From Mesorhizobium sp. STM 4661 (GTDB taxonomy: Bacteria; Pseudomonadota; Alphaproteobacteria; Rhizobiales; Rhizobiaceae), in NCBI RefSeq assembly GCF_000359125.1, contig NZ_CAAF010000028.1, positions 145,829 to 209,828 of the forward strand: 64,000 nucleotides of DNA, in the 5' to 3' direction. Every line of letters begins with the position of its first letter. Positions within the stretch are counted from its first letter, which is position 1. A program made the translations under genes and the position numbers. Below, piece by piece: positions 46,355 through 57,946 of the stretch. The notes below the pieces were generated by a model. The model worked only from the letters and a program-made list of their open reading frames with translations. It did not search any database and was not told the DNA's origin.

Positions 46355-47458
46355 ATGAGTGGTTTCGCAAGATCGGCGGTTTCCTACGCGATGCCGCTGG
46401 CCGCTCTCGCTATGGCCATCGCGGTCAGGGCCAGCGGGCTCTCGGTCGACCAGGGCTCCCTCAACATGAGGATCCTTGTCGGAGCGTTTTCGAGCGCGAT
46501 CATGTTCATCACCATCTTTGTGGTGCTCGACCACGCCGAGGCGGTGGCTCGGCGGGTAGGCGAGCCCTACGGCACTTTGGTGCTGACCATTGCCGTGACG
46601 GCCATCGAAGTGTCGATCATCGTTTCCATGATGTTGCACGGAGAGAACAACCCGACGCTTGCACGCGAGTCCGTCTTCTCGACGGTGATGATTACATCCA
46701 CCGGCGTTGTCGGTGTGTGTCTGACATTTGGCGGCTGGCGGCATCGCACGCAAGCAATCGTGCGACAAGGGACCAGCGCCTATCTGGCGGTTCTGATCGC
46801 GCTGACCGTGATGACGCTTATTCTGCCGACCTACACGCAAGCTTCGGACCCCGGCACATTTTCGGCAGCCCAGCTTGGTTTTGTGAGCATACTTTCGGTG
46901 CTGCTTTATGCGGGTTTTCTGTTCGCGCAGACTGTCCGTCACCGGGACGATTTTATCGAAGGACAAGCACACGTCGTTTCGACGTCAGCGTCGCCTCACG
47001 AGAGCATCCTCACGGGCATTCTGCTGCTGGCAATCGGTCTGATTGGCATTGTCATGCTCGCAGAGCAGGTCGCCGCAAGCATCGAAGATGCGCTCGTTAC
47101 CTACCAGGTGACCCAGGCCGACGCCATTGTGGGGGCCATGATCGCGGGTTTGGTTTTGATGCCTGAGTCCGTCTCGGCGATTCGTGCCGCACTCAACAAC
47201 GAGCTGCAGCGCGGTTTGAATGTCGCCATGGGTTCGGCTTGCGCCACGATTGGTTTGACCATCCCGGCAGTTGCAGCCGCCAGCCTGCTGACGGGAAGAG
47301 GGCTGACCCTGGGGATCCCCGCGGCCGACACTGTACTTTTGATCCTGGCGCTTTCCATAAGCAGTGTCAGCTTTAGCAACGAAAGAACGACGTTCCTGAC
47401 CGGCCTGGTCCACCTCGTCGTCTTTTTCACCTACGTATTTCTGATCTTTGTGCCCTGA
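46355..47458 (+). CDS. chaA: Calcium/cation:proton antiporter (ChaA type)
   Basis: 367 residues, about ten or eleven transmembrane segments. The CaCA alpha-repeat signatures are GEPYGTLVLTIAVTAIEVSI in the first half and IAGLVLMPESVSAIRAALNN in the second, each carrying an acidic ion-binding residue. It exchanges Ca2+, Na+ or K+ for protons at the inner membrane. A GTG three codons upstream is an alternative start, and no strong ribosome site is visible. Confidence 0.9.
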   Translation: MSGFARSAVSYAMPLAALAMAIAVRASGLSVDQGSLNMRILVGAFSSAIMFITIFVVLDHAEAVARRVGEPYGTLVLTIAVTAIEVSIIVSMMLHGENNPTLARESVFSTVMITSTGVVGVCLTFGGWRHRTQAIVRQGTSAYLAVLIALTVMTLILPTYTQASDPGTFSAAQLGFVSILSVLLYAGFLFAQTVRHRDDFIEGQAHVVSTSASPHESILTGILLLAIGLIGIVMLAEQVAASIEDALVTYQVTQADAIVGAMIAGLVLMPESVSAIRAALNNELQRGLNVAMGSACATIGLTIPAVAAASLLTGRGLTLGIPAADTVLLILALSISSVSFSNERTTFLTGLVHLVVFFTYVFLIFVP

Positions 47459-47502
47459 ACGTTTTTGCAAAACTCCCTTGCTACCAACCCGGCGAACCCT
47501 TG

Positions 47503-48099
47503 TCAGCCGGCGAAGCCGCCTTCATCGAGAAAGCGCTGCTCCTCCGCCCGCATGACGCGGCCGAGGATCGGGTTGCGGTGCGGGAAGCGTCCGAACCGCC
47601 GCACGATGTCGCGGTGGTGTTCGGCGCGCTTCAGGTCGCGCTCGCCGCTCTCGCCGGCCAGCGCCACCGAGCGGTCCTGGTCGGCCAGCCCTTCGGAATG
47701 CGCCAAGGGCAGTGCGAAGAACAGCCGCCACGATGGGTGAACATGGTGCTGGAAACCCGCATCGACGGCATCAGCCGCGATGCGGCGGGCCTTTTCATCG
47801 GTCGCATACATGCGCGGCGTGCCGCGAAAGGCATTGCGCGGAAACTGGTCGAGCAGCACCAGCAGCACCAGGGCGCCATAGGGCGTCGCCGCCCAGTCGT
47901 CGCAGTCGCCGCGCGCCGCCGCCTCATGCAGCGGCAGGAAGCGGTCGCGAAAGACGCGGTCGAACTCCGCGTCCTTGGCGAACCATGCGGTGGGTCCCAC
48001 CAGCCACCAGAAGTCGATGACTTCCGCGGCGTCGTCCGGCAGATGTCCCCATCCGGATGAGCCGTTCGGGCCAAGTGTCGCGATCGCTTCCATGGTCAT
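47503..48099 (-). CDS. DUF924 family protein
   Basis: 198 residues, all-helical. The DUF924 hallmarks are EVIDFWWLVGPTAWFAKDAE FDRVF, LVLLLDQFPRNAFRGTPRMY-like text (VLLVLLDQFPRNAFRGTPRM) and FFALPLAHSEGLADQDRSVA. Function is unknown for the family. The start overlaps the stop of the upstream NmrA gene (ATGA), so both form an operon. Confidence 0.87.
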   Translation of the reverse strand: MTMEAIATLGPNGSSGWGHLPDDAAEVIDFWWLVGPTAWFAKDAEFDRVFRDRFLPLHEAAARGDCDDWAATPYGALVLLVLLDQFPRNAFRGTPRMYATDEKARRIAADAVDAGFQHHVHPSWRLFFALPLAHSEGLADQDRSVALAGESGERDLKRAEHHRDIVRRFGRFPHRNPILGRVMRAEEQRFLDEGGFAG

Positions 48100-49007
48100 G
48101 CCGCCCTCTCGGTGCCGGCCAGTGCCGGCCAGTCCCGAGCCTTGGCCCAGTCGGCGAACGGGGTCGGCGTGATCGGCAGCATGCTGAGCGTGTCGCTGGG
48201 GTCGACGGCGAGCAGCGTCGGGCGCTGCCGGTGCACCCAGGCATAGTTGGCGGCGACCTGATCGGCCGCATCCTTGCCGATCACTGCGCTCAGGCCGGCG
48301 GCAAAGTTCGCCAGCGGCACCGGATAGTAGCCGACCTCGCGGTCGACGATGCCGGACAGGATATTGGCCATCTCCGGTCCGGTCAGCGCCTCGGGTCCGC
48401 CAATGTCGAAACTCGCGCCCGCAAGCTCGGGCCGCCGCATCGCCGCGACCACATAGGCCGCCATGTCCTCCCATGAGATCCAGGAGGTCTGGAAATCGGC
48501 CGGCAGCGGATAGGCGAACACGCCCTGATGCATGATCGCGGGCGCGCTCCAGGGGGCGGCGACATTGCTCATGTAGAGCGTCGGCTTGAGGATGATCGAC
48601 GGCAGGCCGGAGGCCTTCATGTAGTCGATGAGCTCAACCTTGGCTTCCATCAACCCGGTGCCGGAATGTCTGGAAACATGGCCGCTGGTGTTGAACACCA
48701 GGAGCTTGACCTCCGCCTCAAGCGCAGCATCGACCATGTTGCGGCCGTAGCGGAGAATATCCTCCGGGCCGGCGTTGAGCGGCAACGTCAGCGCCACCGC
48801 ATCGACGGCGAGGCAGGCGAGGCCGACGCGCTCGGCATCGGCCAGATCGCCGCGCACGATGTTGACGCCGTCGCCGAACGGGTCGGGCGAGCCCTTGCGC
48901 AAAAGCACGCGCATGGTGGCGCCTGCCGCTCGGCAGGCTTGCACGATGGCCGATCCCTGCGCGCCGCCGGCGCAGGTGACCAGAATTGAACGGGGAAAGT
49001 CGGGCAT
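48096..49007 (-). CDS. NmrA-like NAD(P)-binding protein (atypical SDR)
   Basis: 303 residues. The N-terminal nucleotide motif VTCAGGAQGSAIVQACRAAG, then LLVFNTSGHVSRHSGTGLME and IILKPTLYMSNVAAPW, give the atypical-SDR outline without the YxxxK pair. Such proteins act as redox sensors or quinone/isoflavone reductases. AGGAG before the ATG fixes the start. Divergent from a LysR regulator that probably controls it. Confidence 0.88.
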   Translation of the reverse strand: MPDFPRSILVTCAGGAQGSAIVQACRAAGATMRVLLRKGSPDPFGDGVNIVRGDLADAERVGLACLAVDAVALTLPLNAGPEDILRYGRNMVDAALEAEVKLLVFNTSGHVSRHSGTGLMEAKVELIDYMKASGLPSIILKPTLYMSNVAAPWSAPAIMHQGVFAYPLPADFQTSWISWEDMAAYVVAAMRRPELAGASFDIGGPEALTGPEMANILSGIVDREVGYYPVPLANFAAGLSAVIGKDAADQVAANYAWVHRQRPTLLAVDPSDTLSMLPITPTPFADWAKARDWPALAGTERAA

Positions 49008-49115
49008 GCCGTTTGCTCCTCGGTGGATAGTGTCATCGCGGAACCCGGCAGAACCGCCTCCGCTGCGGTCAGCCAATTCGCAGCTTTACTATGCTGAATC
49101 CAGTGATATGATTTC

Positions 49116-50093
49116 ATGGATATGCTGAATCAGATTGATCTATCCCGCGCCGACCTCAATTTGCTGGTCCTGTTCGAGACCGTCATGGAGGAGCGCCATG
49201 TCGGCCGCTCGGCGGAGCGGCTGAACCTGTCGCCCTCGGCCGTCAGCCATGGCCTTGGCCGGCTGCGCGGCCTGCTGGGCGATCCGCTGTTCCTGAAAAC
49301 GCCACGCGGCGTCGTGCCCACCGACCGGGCGAACGAACTGGCGCCGGCCGTGGCCGAGATCCTGGCGCGGGTGCGCTCGGTGATCTCGAGCGCCGAACCG
49401 TTCGACCCGGCGCGCTCGACGCGCCGCTTCGTCATCGGCGCGCCGGACGCAACCTCGTCCGTGTTCCTGACGCCGCTGCTCGACAGGGTGCGCGGGCAGG
49501 CGCCCGACATCGCTATCAGCATCCGGCAATTGCTGCCCAGATACGGCGAACCGTCGCCGGCTTTGGCCTGGCTCGACGCCATCGCCGAGCTTGAAGCGCG
49601 CGCCATGGATGTCGCCGTCATTCCGTTCGACGACTTCCCCGTGCGTTTCGTGGTGGACACCCTCTACGAGGAGGATTTCATCCTCGCCATGCGCGTTGGC
49701 CACCCCTTCGCCAGCGACCCCAGCCTTGAGAACTACTGCGCCATGCAGCATCTCGTCGTGTCGAACGCCGGCGATCCAAAGGGTTTTGTCGACAGGGTGC
49801 TGGAAGAGCACGGCCTGTCGCGCCGGGTCGCGCTGACCGTCCCGAACTTCATGTTCGGACTGGCGGTGCTCGCCGATACCGACCTGATCTCAGCCTATCC
49901 GCGCCGCTTCGTCGCCATGCACGCCGGTCGCTTCGGCGTGATGGGCATCGATGCGCCCATCACGCTCGGCCACTTCAACATCAACAGCATCGTGCCAAAG
50001 GTCGCCATGATGGATGCTGGCCTGGCTTGGCTTGTCGGTTTGCTGAAAGACACCGGACAGGCTGCGCTTGGTGGTGCTGTACCGTCTGGCTGA
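49116..50093 (+). CDS. LysR family transcriptional regulator (NodD-like subgroup)
   Basis: 325 residues. The HTH region DLNLLVLFETVMEERHVGRS AERLNLSPSAVSHGLGRLR and the following GDPLFLKTPRGVVPT are typical of the NodD/NahR subgroup, with the effector domain from about 90. The 11-mer TATGCTGAATC occurs at 49090 and again at 49121 across the start codon, possibly a binding or duplication feature. Divergent from the NmrA/DUF924 operon, its likely target. Confidence 0.92.
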   Translation: MDMLNQIDLSRADLNLLVLFETVMEERHVGRSAERLNLSPSAVSHGLGRLRGLLGDPLFLKTPRGVVPTDRANELAPAVAEILARVRSVISSAEPFDPARSTRRFVIGAPDATSSVFLTPLLDRVRGQAPDIAISIRQLLPRYGEPSPALAWLDAIAELEARAMDVAVIPFDDFPVRFVVDTLYEEDFILAMRVGHPFASDPSLENYCAMQHLVVSNAGDPKGFVDRVLEEHGLSRRVALTVPNFMFGLAVLADTDLISAYPRRFVAMHAGRFGVMGIDAPITLGHFNINSIVPKVAMMDAGLAWLVGLLKDTGQAALGGAVPSG

Positions 50094-50110
50094 GCAACTG
50101 CGGAGCGTGG

Positions 50111-50180
50111 GCGCCAGATCGCCATCGAGCAGGAGATCAAGGCTTGGCCAGATCACCCACTGCAAGATCCCGCGCCACAA
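50111..50180 (+). pseudogene. Remnant of an acyl-CoA synthetase C-terminus
   Basis: 50111-50143 matches 40821-40853 of the acyl-CoA synthetase gene at 27 of 33 bases, and 50146-50179 matches 40864-40897 at 31 of 34, with eight bases missing between. The encoded pieces are QIA...EIKA and GQITHCKIPRH against [11 protein letters not shown]. It is a decayed scrap of this gene or of a paralogue. Confidence 0.7.
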
Positions 50181-50181
50181 A

Positions 50182-50207
50182 GCCTGGGCGCCGCCGGGCG
50201 CCCAGGC
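50182..50207. terminator. GC-rich hairpin between convergent genes
   Basis: GCCTGGGCGCC, loop GCCG, GGCGCCCAGGC is a perfect 11-bp stem between the convergent LysR and hydrolase genes. No T-run follows, so terminator activity is only possible. Confidence 0.45.
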
Positions 50208-50229
50208 CGTCCATCGAGGTGATGCGGGT

Positions 50230-50925
50230 TCAGTTCTTGCCGGCGGCCGCCTGCTTGATAAGGCTGGCGACGGCTGCAGGGTCTGAGACGTAGACGGCGT
50301 GGCTGCCGGGCACCTCAACCGTCGTCGCCTTGGCGCGGGTTGCCATCTGGCGCTGCGCCGGCGGCGGGATCATCTTGTCGTCGGTGGCGACAAGATACCA
50401 GCTGGGCTTCACCTTCCAGGCAGGTTGGGTGACCTGGCCTTCGAGCGCCGCCACACCCCACGGCACCTGCGAATCCGCCATGAAGGAAGCGAGCGAGGGA
50501 CGGACATCGGCGGCGAACGAGGCAGCGAACTTGGCCTTGTCGAGCATCAGGAAGCCGTCGACGGGCGGCAGGATCGGCGGTACCGGCGCTCCGGGCGGCG
50601 GGTTGGCGATCAGGCTCGAAACCGATTCGCCGGCATCTGGCGCGAAGGCCGCGATATAGACGACAGCTGCCACCTTCGGATCGGTACCGGCTTCCGACAC
50701 CACGACGCCACCATAGGAGTGGCCGACCAGGATGACATTGCCCGGAGCGGCGGCGATGGCGCGCCTGGTGACGGCGACATCGTCGGCGAGCGAGGTCGTC
50801 GGGTTCTGGACGATGGTCACGTCATAGCCGTCCTTCTTGAGGATCTGGTAGACCCCGTCCCAGCCGGAGCCATCGACGAAGCCGCCATGCACGAGGACGA
50901 CCGACTTTGTTGCAGTGTTCGACAT
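50230..50925 (-). CDS. Alpha/beta-fold hydrolase
   Basis: 231 residues. The N-terminal oxyanion strand VVLVHGGFVDGSGW, nucleophile elbow VGHSYGG with the catalytic Ser, and final VPGSHAVYVSDP with the His place it with short cytoplasmic hydrolases similar to salicylate esterase/hydroxynitrile-lyase-like enzymes. AGGAG lies eight bases before the ATG. A frameshifted relative with a signal peptide lies at 57019-57797. Confidence 0.9.
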   Translation of the reverse strand: MSNTATKSVVLVHGGFVDGSGWDGVYQILKKDGYDVTIVQNPTTSLADDVAVTRRAIAAAPGNVILVGHSYGGVVVSEAGTDPKVAAVVYIAAFAPDAGESVSSLIANPPPGAPVPPILPPVDGFLMLDKAKFAASFAADVRPSLASFMADSQVPWGVAALEGQVTQPAWKVKPSWYLVATDDKMIPPPAQRQMATRAKATTVEVPGSHAVYVSDPAAVASLIKQAAAGKN

Positions 50926-51112
50926 TTGAGTTCTCCTTTTCAAATCGTTGGTTGAGCGTTTGTCGCAGGAGGACTATGCGACAGAGCTGCCGGCCGCGCT
51001 TTGAGGTGGCCTTCAGGATCTCTTGATTTTACCTTGAGATCGCTTTGATTTTGCGTCCACGACGCGGCTACAGTGTTGGAAATCATCCGCCGTGCGGTCT
51101 GGAGCGAGTCAT

Positions 51113-52672
51113 TTGCCGTACTATTTTGAGGATTTTGCTCTGGACGGCGACCGGCGCGAACTGCGTCGCGGCAACGATCTGATCTCCGTCGAGCCGCAGG
51201 TGTTCGACCTCCTGCAATATCTGATCCGCAATCGCGAGCGGGTGGTCAGCAAGGACGATCTGGTCGGCGCGGTCTGGCAGGGTCGCATCGTTTCCGACGC
51301 CACGCTCTCCAGCCGCATCAGCGCTGCCCGCAACGCGCTCCACGACAGTGGCGAGGAGCAGCGCATCATCCGCACCATCTGGCGCCGGGGTCTGCGCTTC
51401 GTCGGCACCGTGCGTGAGGAGGTCCAGACGACGGAAACAGGGGCGATCGCCTCGGTGGAGCAAGCGAAGCCTGGGCTGGGCATTCCCGCCCGTCCCTCCA
51501 TCGCCGTGCTGCCCTTCGTCAACATCAGCGGCGATCCGGACCAGGACTATTTCGCCGACGGCATGGTCGAGGACATCATCACCGGCCTGTCGCGGATCCG
51601 GTGGCTGTTCGTCATCGCGCGAAATTCCAGCTTCACCTACAAGGGTCGCGCGGTGGACGTGAAACAGGTCGGGCACGAGCTTGGCGTGCGCTATGTGCTG
51701 GAAGGCAGCGTGCGCAAGGTCGGAAGCCGCGTCCGCATCACCGGCCAGCTCATCGACGCTGAGGACGGCAGCCATTTGTGGGCCGAACGCTATGACCGCG
51801 ACCTGACCGACGTGTTCGCACTTCAGGACGAGATCACCATCAGCGTGGTCGCGGCAATAGAGCCCAATTTGCGCCGGGCCGAGATCGAACGCGTCCGGCA
51901 CAAGCGCCCCGATAGTCTCGACGCTTACGATCTGCTGCTTCGCGCACTGCCTGATGTCTACACCTTCATGCCGCAGGGTGCTGCCAAGGGTCTGCCGCTG
52001 CTGAACCAGGCGCTCGCCATCGAGCCGACTTATGCTCTTGCGCACGGCTTTGCCGCCTGGGCGCATCAGACCCTCTTTGTACGCGGCGGCATGCACCCCG
52101 AAAACCACGAGAAGTCGATCCGCCATGCCCATGCGGCGATTGAGCACGGCCCGGGCGACGCGATGGCGCTTGCCTTGGCCGGGTTCACCATTGGCCTGGT
52201 GGAGCATGACCGCAGGCTGGCCGACGAGGCGTTTGCACAGGCTTTGGCGCTCAGTGCATCCTGCGCCTTCGTCTATGTCTTCGGCTGCGTGCCGGTGGCC
52301 TATGGTGGCGACCCGGCGCGGGCGATCGATTGGTGCGAGCGGGCGATGCGGCTGAGCCCGCTCGACGCCATGAGCTGCGTGCCGCAAGGCATCATCGGAT
52401 TCGGCAATTTCCTGTCCGGCCGGCACGAGCAGGCGATCGCGGCCGGCCGGCGGGCGGTGGAACTGAACCCCGGTTTCAGCATCTTGCACGGCTGGTTGGC
52501 GGCACCGCTTGCCAGGCTCGGGCGACTCGACGAGGCAAAAGCGGCGGCGACGCGGCTTTTGTCGCTCGACCCGCACTTCACCATCGGCCGCTGGTCCGCC
52601 GCGGTAGGCATTGCGCCTGATATCATCGATGACGTCACCGACGCCATGCGGATGGCAGGCCTGCCGGCATAG
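51113..52672 (+). CDS. CadC-like regulator: winged helix plus TolB-like and TPR region
   Basis: 519 residues from a TTG with GGAG eight bases upstream, beginning PYYFEDFALDGDRRELRRG as this family normally does; a GTG at 51092 would add seven residues. The OmpR/PhoB-type winged helix spans about 1-100, followed by IAVLPFVNISGDPDQDYFAD and the TolB-like adenylate-cyclase-associated segment LEGSVRKVGSRVRITGQLID. TPR-like helices fill about 270-500. No membrane helix is seen. It is probably a one-component regulator; target unknown. Confidence 0.88.
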   Translation: MPYYFEDFALDGDRRELRRGNDLISVEPQVFDLLQYLIRNRERVVSKDDLVGAVWQGRIVSDATLSSRISAARNALHDSGEEQRIIRTIWRRGLRFVGTVREEVQTTETGAIASVEQAKPGLGIPARPSIAVLPFVNISGDPDQDYFADGMVEDIITGLSRIRWLFVIARNSSFTYKGRAVDVKQVGHELGVRYVLEGSVRKVGSRVRITGQLIDAEDGSHLWAERYDRDLTDVFALQDEITISVVAAIEPNLRRAEIERVRHKRPDSLDAYDLLLRALPDVYTFMPQGAAKGLPLLNQALAIEPTYALAHGFAAWAHQTLFVRGGMHPENHEKSIRHAHAAIEHGPGDAMALALAGFTIGLVEHDRRLADEAFAQALALSASCAFVYVFGCVPVAYGGDPARAIDWCERAMRLSPLDAMSCVPQGIIGFGNFLSGRHEQAIAAGRRAVELNPGFSILHGWLAAPLARLGRLDEAKAAATRLLSLDPHFTIGRWSAAVGIAPDIIDDVTDAMRMAGLPA

Positions 52673-52791
52673 CCGATAAAGGCGCATGCCGGCTCGCGGC
52701 GAACGCTCTCTATGCAAGCATTGCGAATTCAGGCTTTGCGATCGTCCACGCCCGACCAGCGATCACAAGGCCAGCCTATCGCACCACCGCC

Positions 52792-56028
<3,237 letters not shown>

Positions 56029-56045
56029 TCCAGGCACGTGACGCA

Positions 56046-56083
56046 ACAAAAGAGGCGCGGGCCGTGGTCCGCGCCTCTTTTGT
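56046..56083. terminator. Bidirectional terminator between katG and aqpZ
   Basis: ACAAAAGAGGCGCGG, 8-base loop, CCGCGCCTCTTTTGT: perfect 15-bp stem with A-tract on one side and T-tract on the other, so it can serve both convergent genes. Confidence 0.9.
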
Positions 56084-56098
56084 ATCCAGACCTCGAAA

Positions 56099-56776
56099 TC
56101 AGTCCTTTTCGAAGATGCCCGCCTTGGCGACGACGCCGGCAATGGCGCCACCGATCAGCGGTGCGACGATGAACAGCCAGAGCTGGCTGAGCGCGGCACT
56201 TCCCGAAAACAGCGCCGGGCCGATCGAACGGGCCGGATTGAGCGACGTGCCGGTGACTGGAATGATGGCGAAATGCAGCCCGGCCAGCGTCAGGCCGATG
56301 ACGAGGCCGGCGAAAGCGGTCGTATGCTTGGCGCTGGTGACGCCGAGGATTACCGTCACAAAGGTGAAGGTCCCGATCAGCTCCCACAGGAACGCCGAGC
56401 TGACGCCCCATTTCGTCGCATCCCAGCCATTGGCGCCGAAACCGCCGGTGTGGCCGCCGACCTGGCCGGAAACGATGATCCATAGCGCCAGCGACGCAAT
56501 GATGGCGCCGATGATCTGCGCGATCCAGTACGGAACGACGTCCTTGGCCGGCATCCGGCCGGCAAGGAACACGCCGAGCGTCACCGCCGGATTGAGATGC
56601 GCGCCCGAGATCGGACCGATCGCATAGGCCGCCGCGATCAGGCCGATGCCGAACGCCAGACCGATGCCTTCCTGGCCAAGCGGCAGCGCGCCGCCGAAGC
56701 CGCCCGTCACCACCGAAGCGGTGCCGATGAATACCAGTAGAAATGTACCCAGAACTTCCGCCAGATAAGTCTTCAT
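56099..56776 (-). CDS. aqpZ: Aquaporin Z
   Basis: 225 residues, six membrane helices and two pore loops with the NPA motifs SGAHLNPAVTLG and GTSLNPARSIGPA. The Arg after the second NPA and the small neighbouring residues indicate a water-selective channel. GAGGAGAGG precedes the ATG; a 51-codon extension is not supported. It is convergent with katG across a shared terminator. Confidence 0.96.
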   Translation of the reverse strand: MKTYLAEVLGTFLLVFIGTASVVTGGFGGALPLGQEGIGLAFGIGLIAAAYAIGPISGAHLNPAVTLGVFLAGRMPAKDVVPYWIAQIIGAIIASLALWIIVSGQVGGHTGGFGANGWDATKWGVSSAFLWELIGTFTFVTVILGVTSAKHTTAFAGLVIGLTLAGLHFAIIPVTGTSLNPARSIGPALFSGSAALSQLWLFIVAPLIGGAIAGVVAKAGIFEKD

Positions 56777-57018
56777 TGCCCTCTCCTCGTAATTTCCCGT
56801 CGATCCGCTTGCTGTTCTTGGCGAATCACGCAGCGGAAGAGTATCGCAACCTGAAAAGTTTGAAAGCACGAGCATTGCGCCAGCCGGCGCGCTTGTGCGC
56901 TCCAGTTGCGCGCAGCCCGCGTCTTTCACAAGCTCGTGAAGGAGTAACGATGCGATGCACCAGGCCGAATAGCGTCGTGGAGCGACATGCTCCGACGAAC
57001 GATAACGGAGTTAGGAAT

Positions 57019-57797
57019 ATGAAGGTTCTACGCAAACTGGCGATGGTCGCCATCAGTATGCTGCTTTCGACGACACTCTTTGCAACAGAGGCGTCAGCTC
57101 AGGCTGCCAAGCCGGTGGAAGCGCGTAATGTGGTGCTGGTGCACGGAGCGTGGGCGGACGGCTCAAGCTGGGCTGAGGTCATTTCGCGCCTTCAGGCGGC
57201 CGGCTTGCATGTAACTGCGGTGCAAAATCCACTGACATCGCTCGCCGATTCTGTCGCCGCGACTCGTCGCGCATTGGCGCTGCAGGATGGACCGACCGTG
57301 TTGGTCGGCCATTCCTGGGCCGGCACCGTCATCAGCGAAGCGGATTGGACCCAAAGGTTACGGCGCTTGTCTATGTTGCGGCGCGGGCACCCGATGCGGG
57401 GGAGGATTTCGTCGCGCTGTCCGGAAAGTTCCCAACCATGCCGGTGCGGGCAGGCGTCCAGGAGCGGGATGGCTTCACCAACCTTTCCGAGGAAGCTTTT
57501 CTCAAATATTTTGCGAACGGTGTCGCGCGCGAAAAAGCAGAGGTCCTTTATGCCGAACAACAGCCCACCGCCGCCTCTCTGTTCGGCGGGCGAACCACTG
57601 TGGCTGCCTGGCACTCCAAACCGAGCTGGTATGCGGTCTCGAAGCTCGATCAGACAATATCGCCTGACCTGGAACGGTTTCTGGCAGCACGCATGAAAGC
57701 GACAACCGTGGAGCTGGAGGCGGGTCACCTTTCCTTGGTCTCCCACCCACAAGAGATCGCAGACCTGATCTTGGCCGCCGCTGGCCGGAGTAAGTAG
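57019..57797 (+). pseudogene. Frameshifted secreted alpha/beta hydrolase
   Basis: The first part (57019 to about 57345) encodes a signal peptide MKVLRKLAMVAISMLLSTTL and VVLVHGAWADGSSW ... VGHSWAGTVISEA. After one missing base near 57341-57349 the protein continues in another frame as DPKVTALVYVAARAPDAGED to the stop at 57797. The intact relative at 50230-50925 reads VVSEAGTDPKVAAVVYIAAF across the same point. GGAG before the ATG is intact. A sequencing error is the alternative. Confidence 0.8.
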
Positions 57798-57860
57798 CAG
57801 CAAGCAGCGGGATATTACACGGAAGGCTCAATCGATGGCAGAACACGCGACGCCATCGTC

Positions 57861-57900
57861 GCATCGGCCCGAAAATCGATTCCGATTTTCGGGCCGATGC
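57861..57900. repeat. Perfect 18-bp hairpin
   Basis: GCATCGGCCCGAAAATCG, loop ATTC, CGATTTTCGGGCCGATGC, followed by GATAGAGCATCTCG. It looks like a rhizobial intergenic palindrome and could also end transcription of the hydrolase remnant. Confidence 0.9.
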
Positions 57901-57946
57901 GATAGAGCATCTCGCAAAACAATTCGCCAAGCGACGGGATGGAAAA

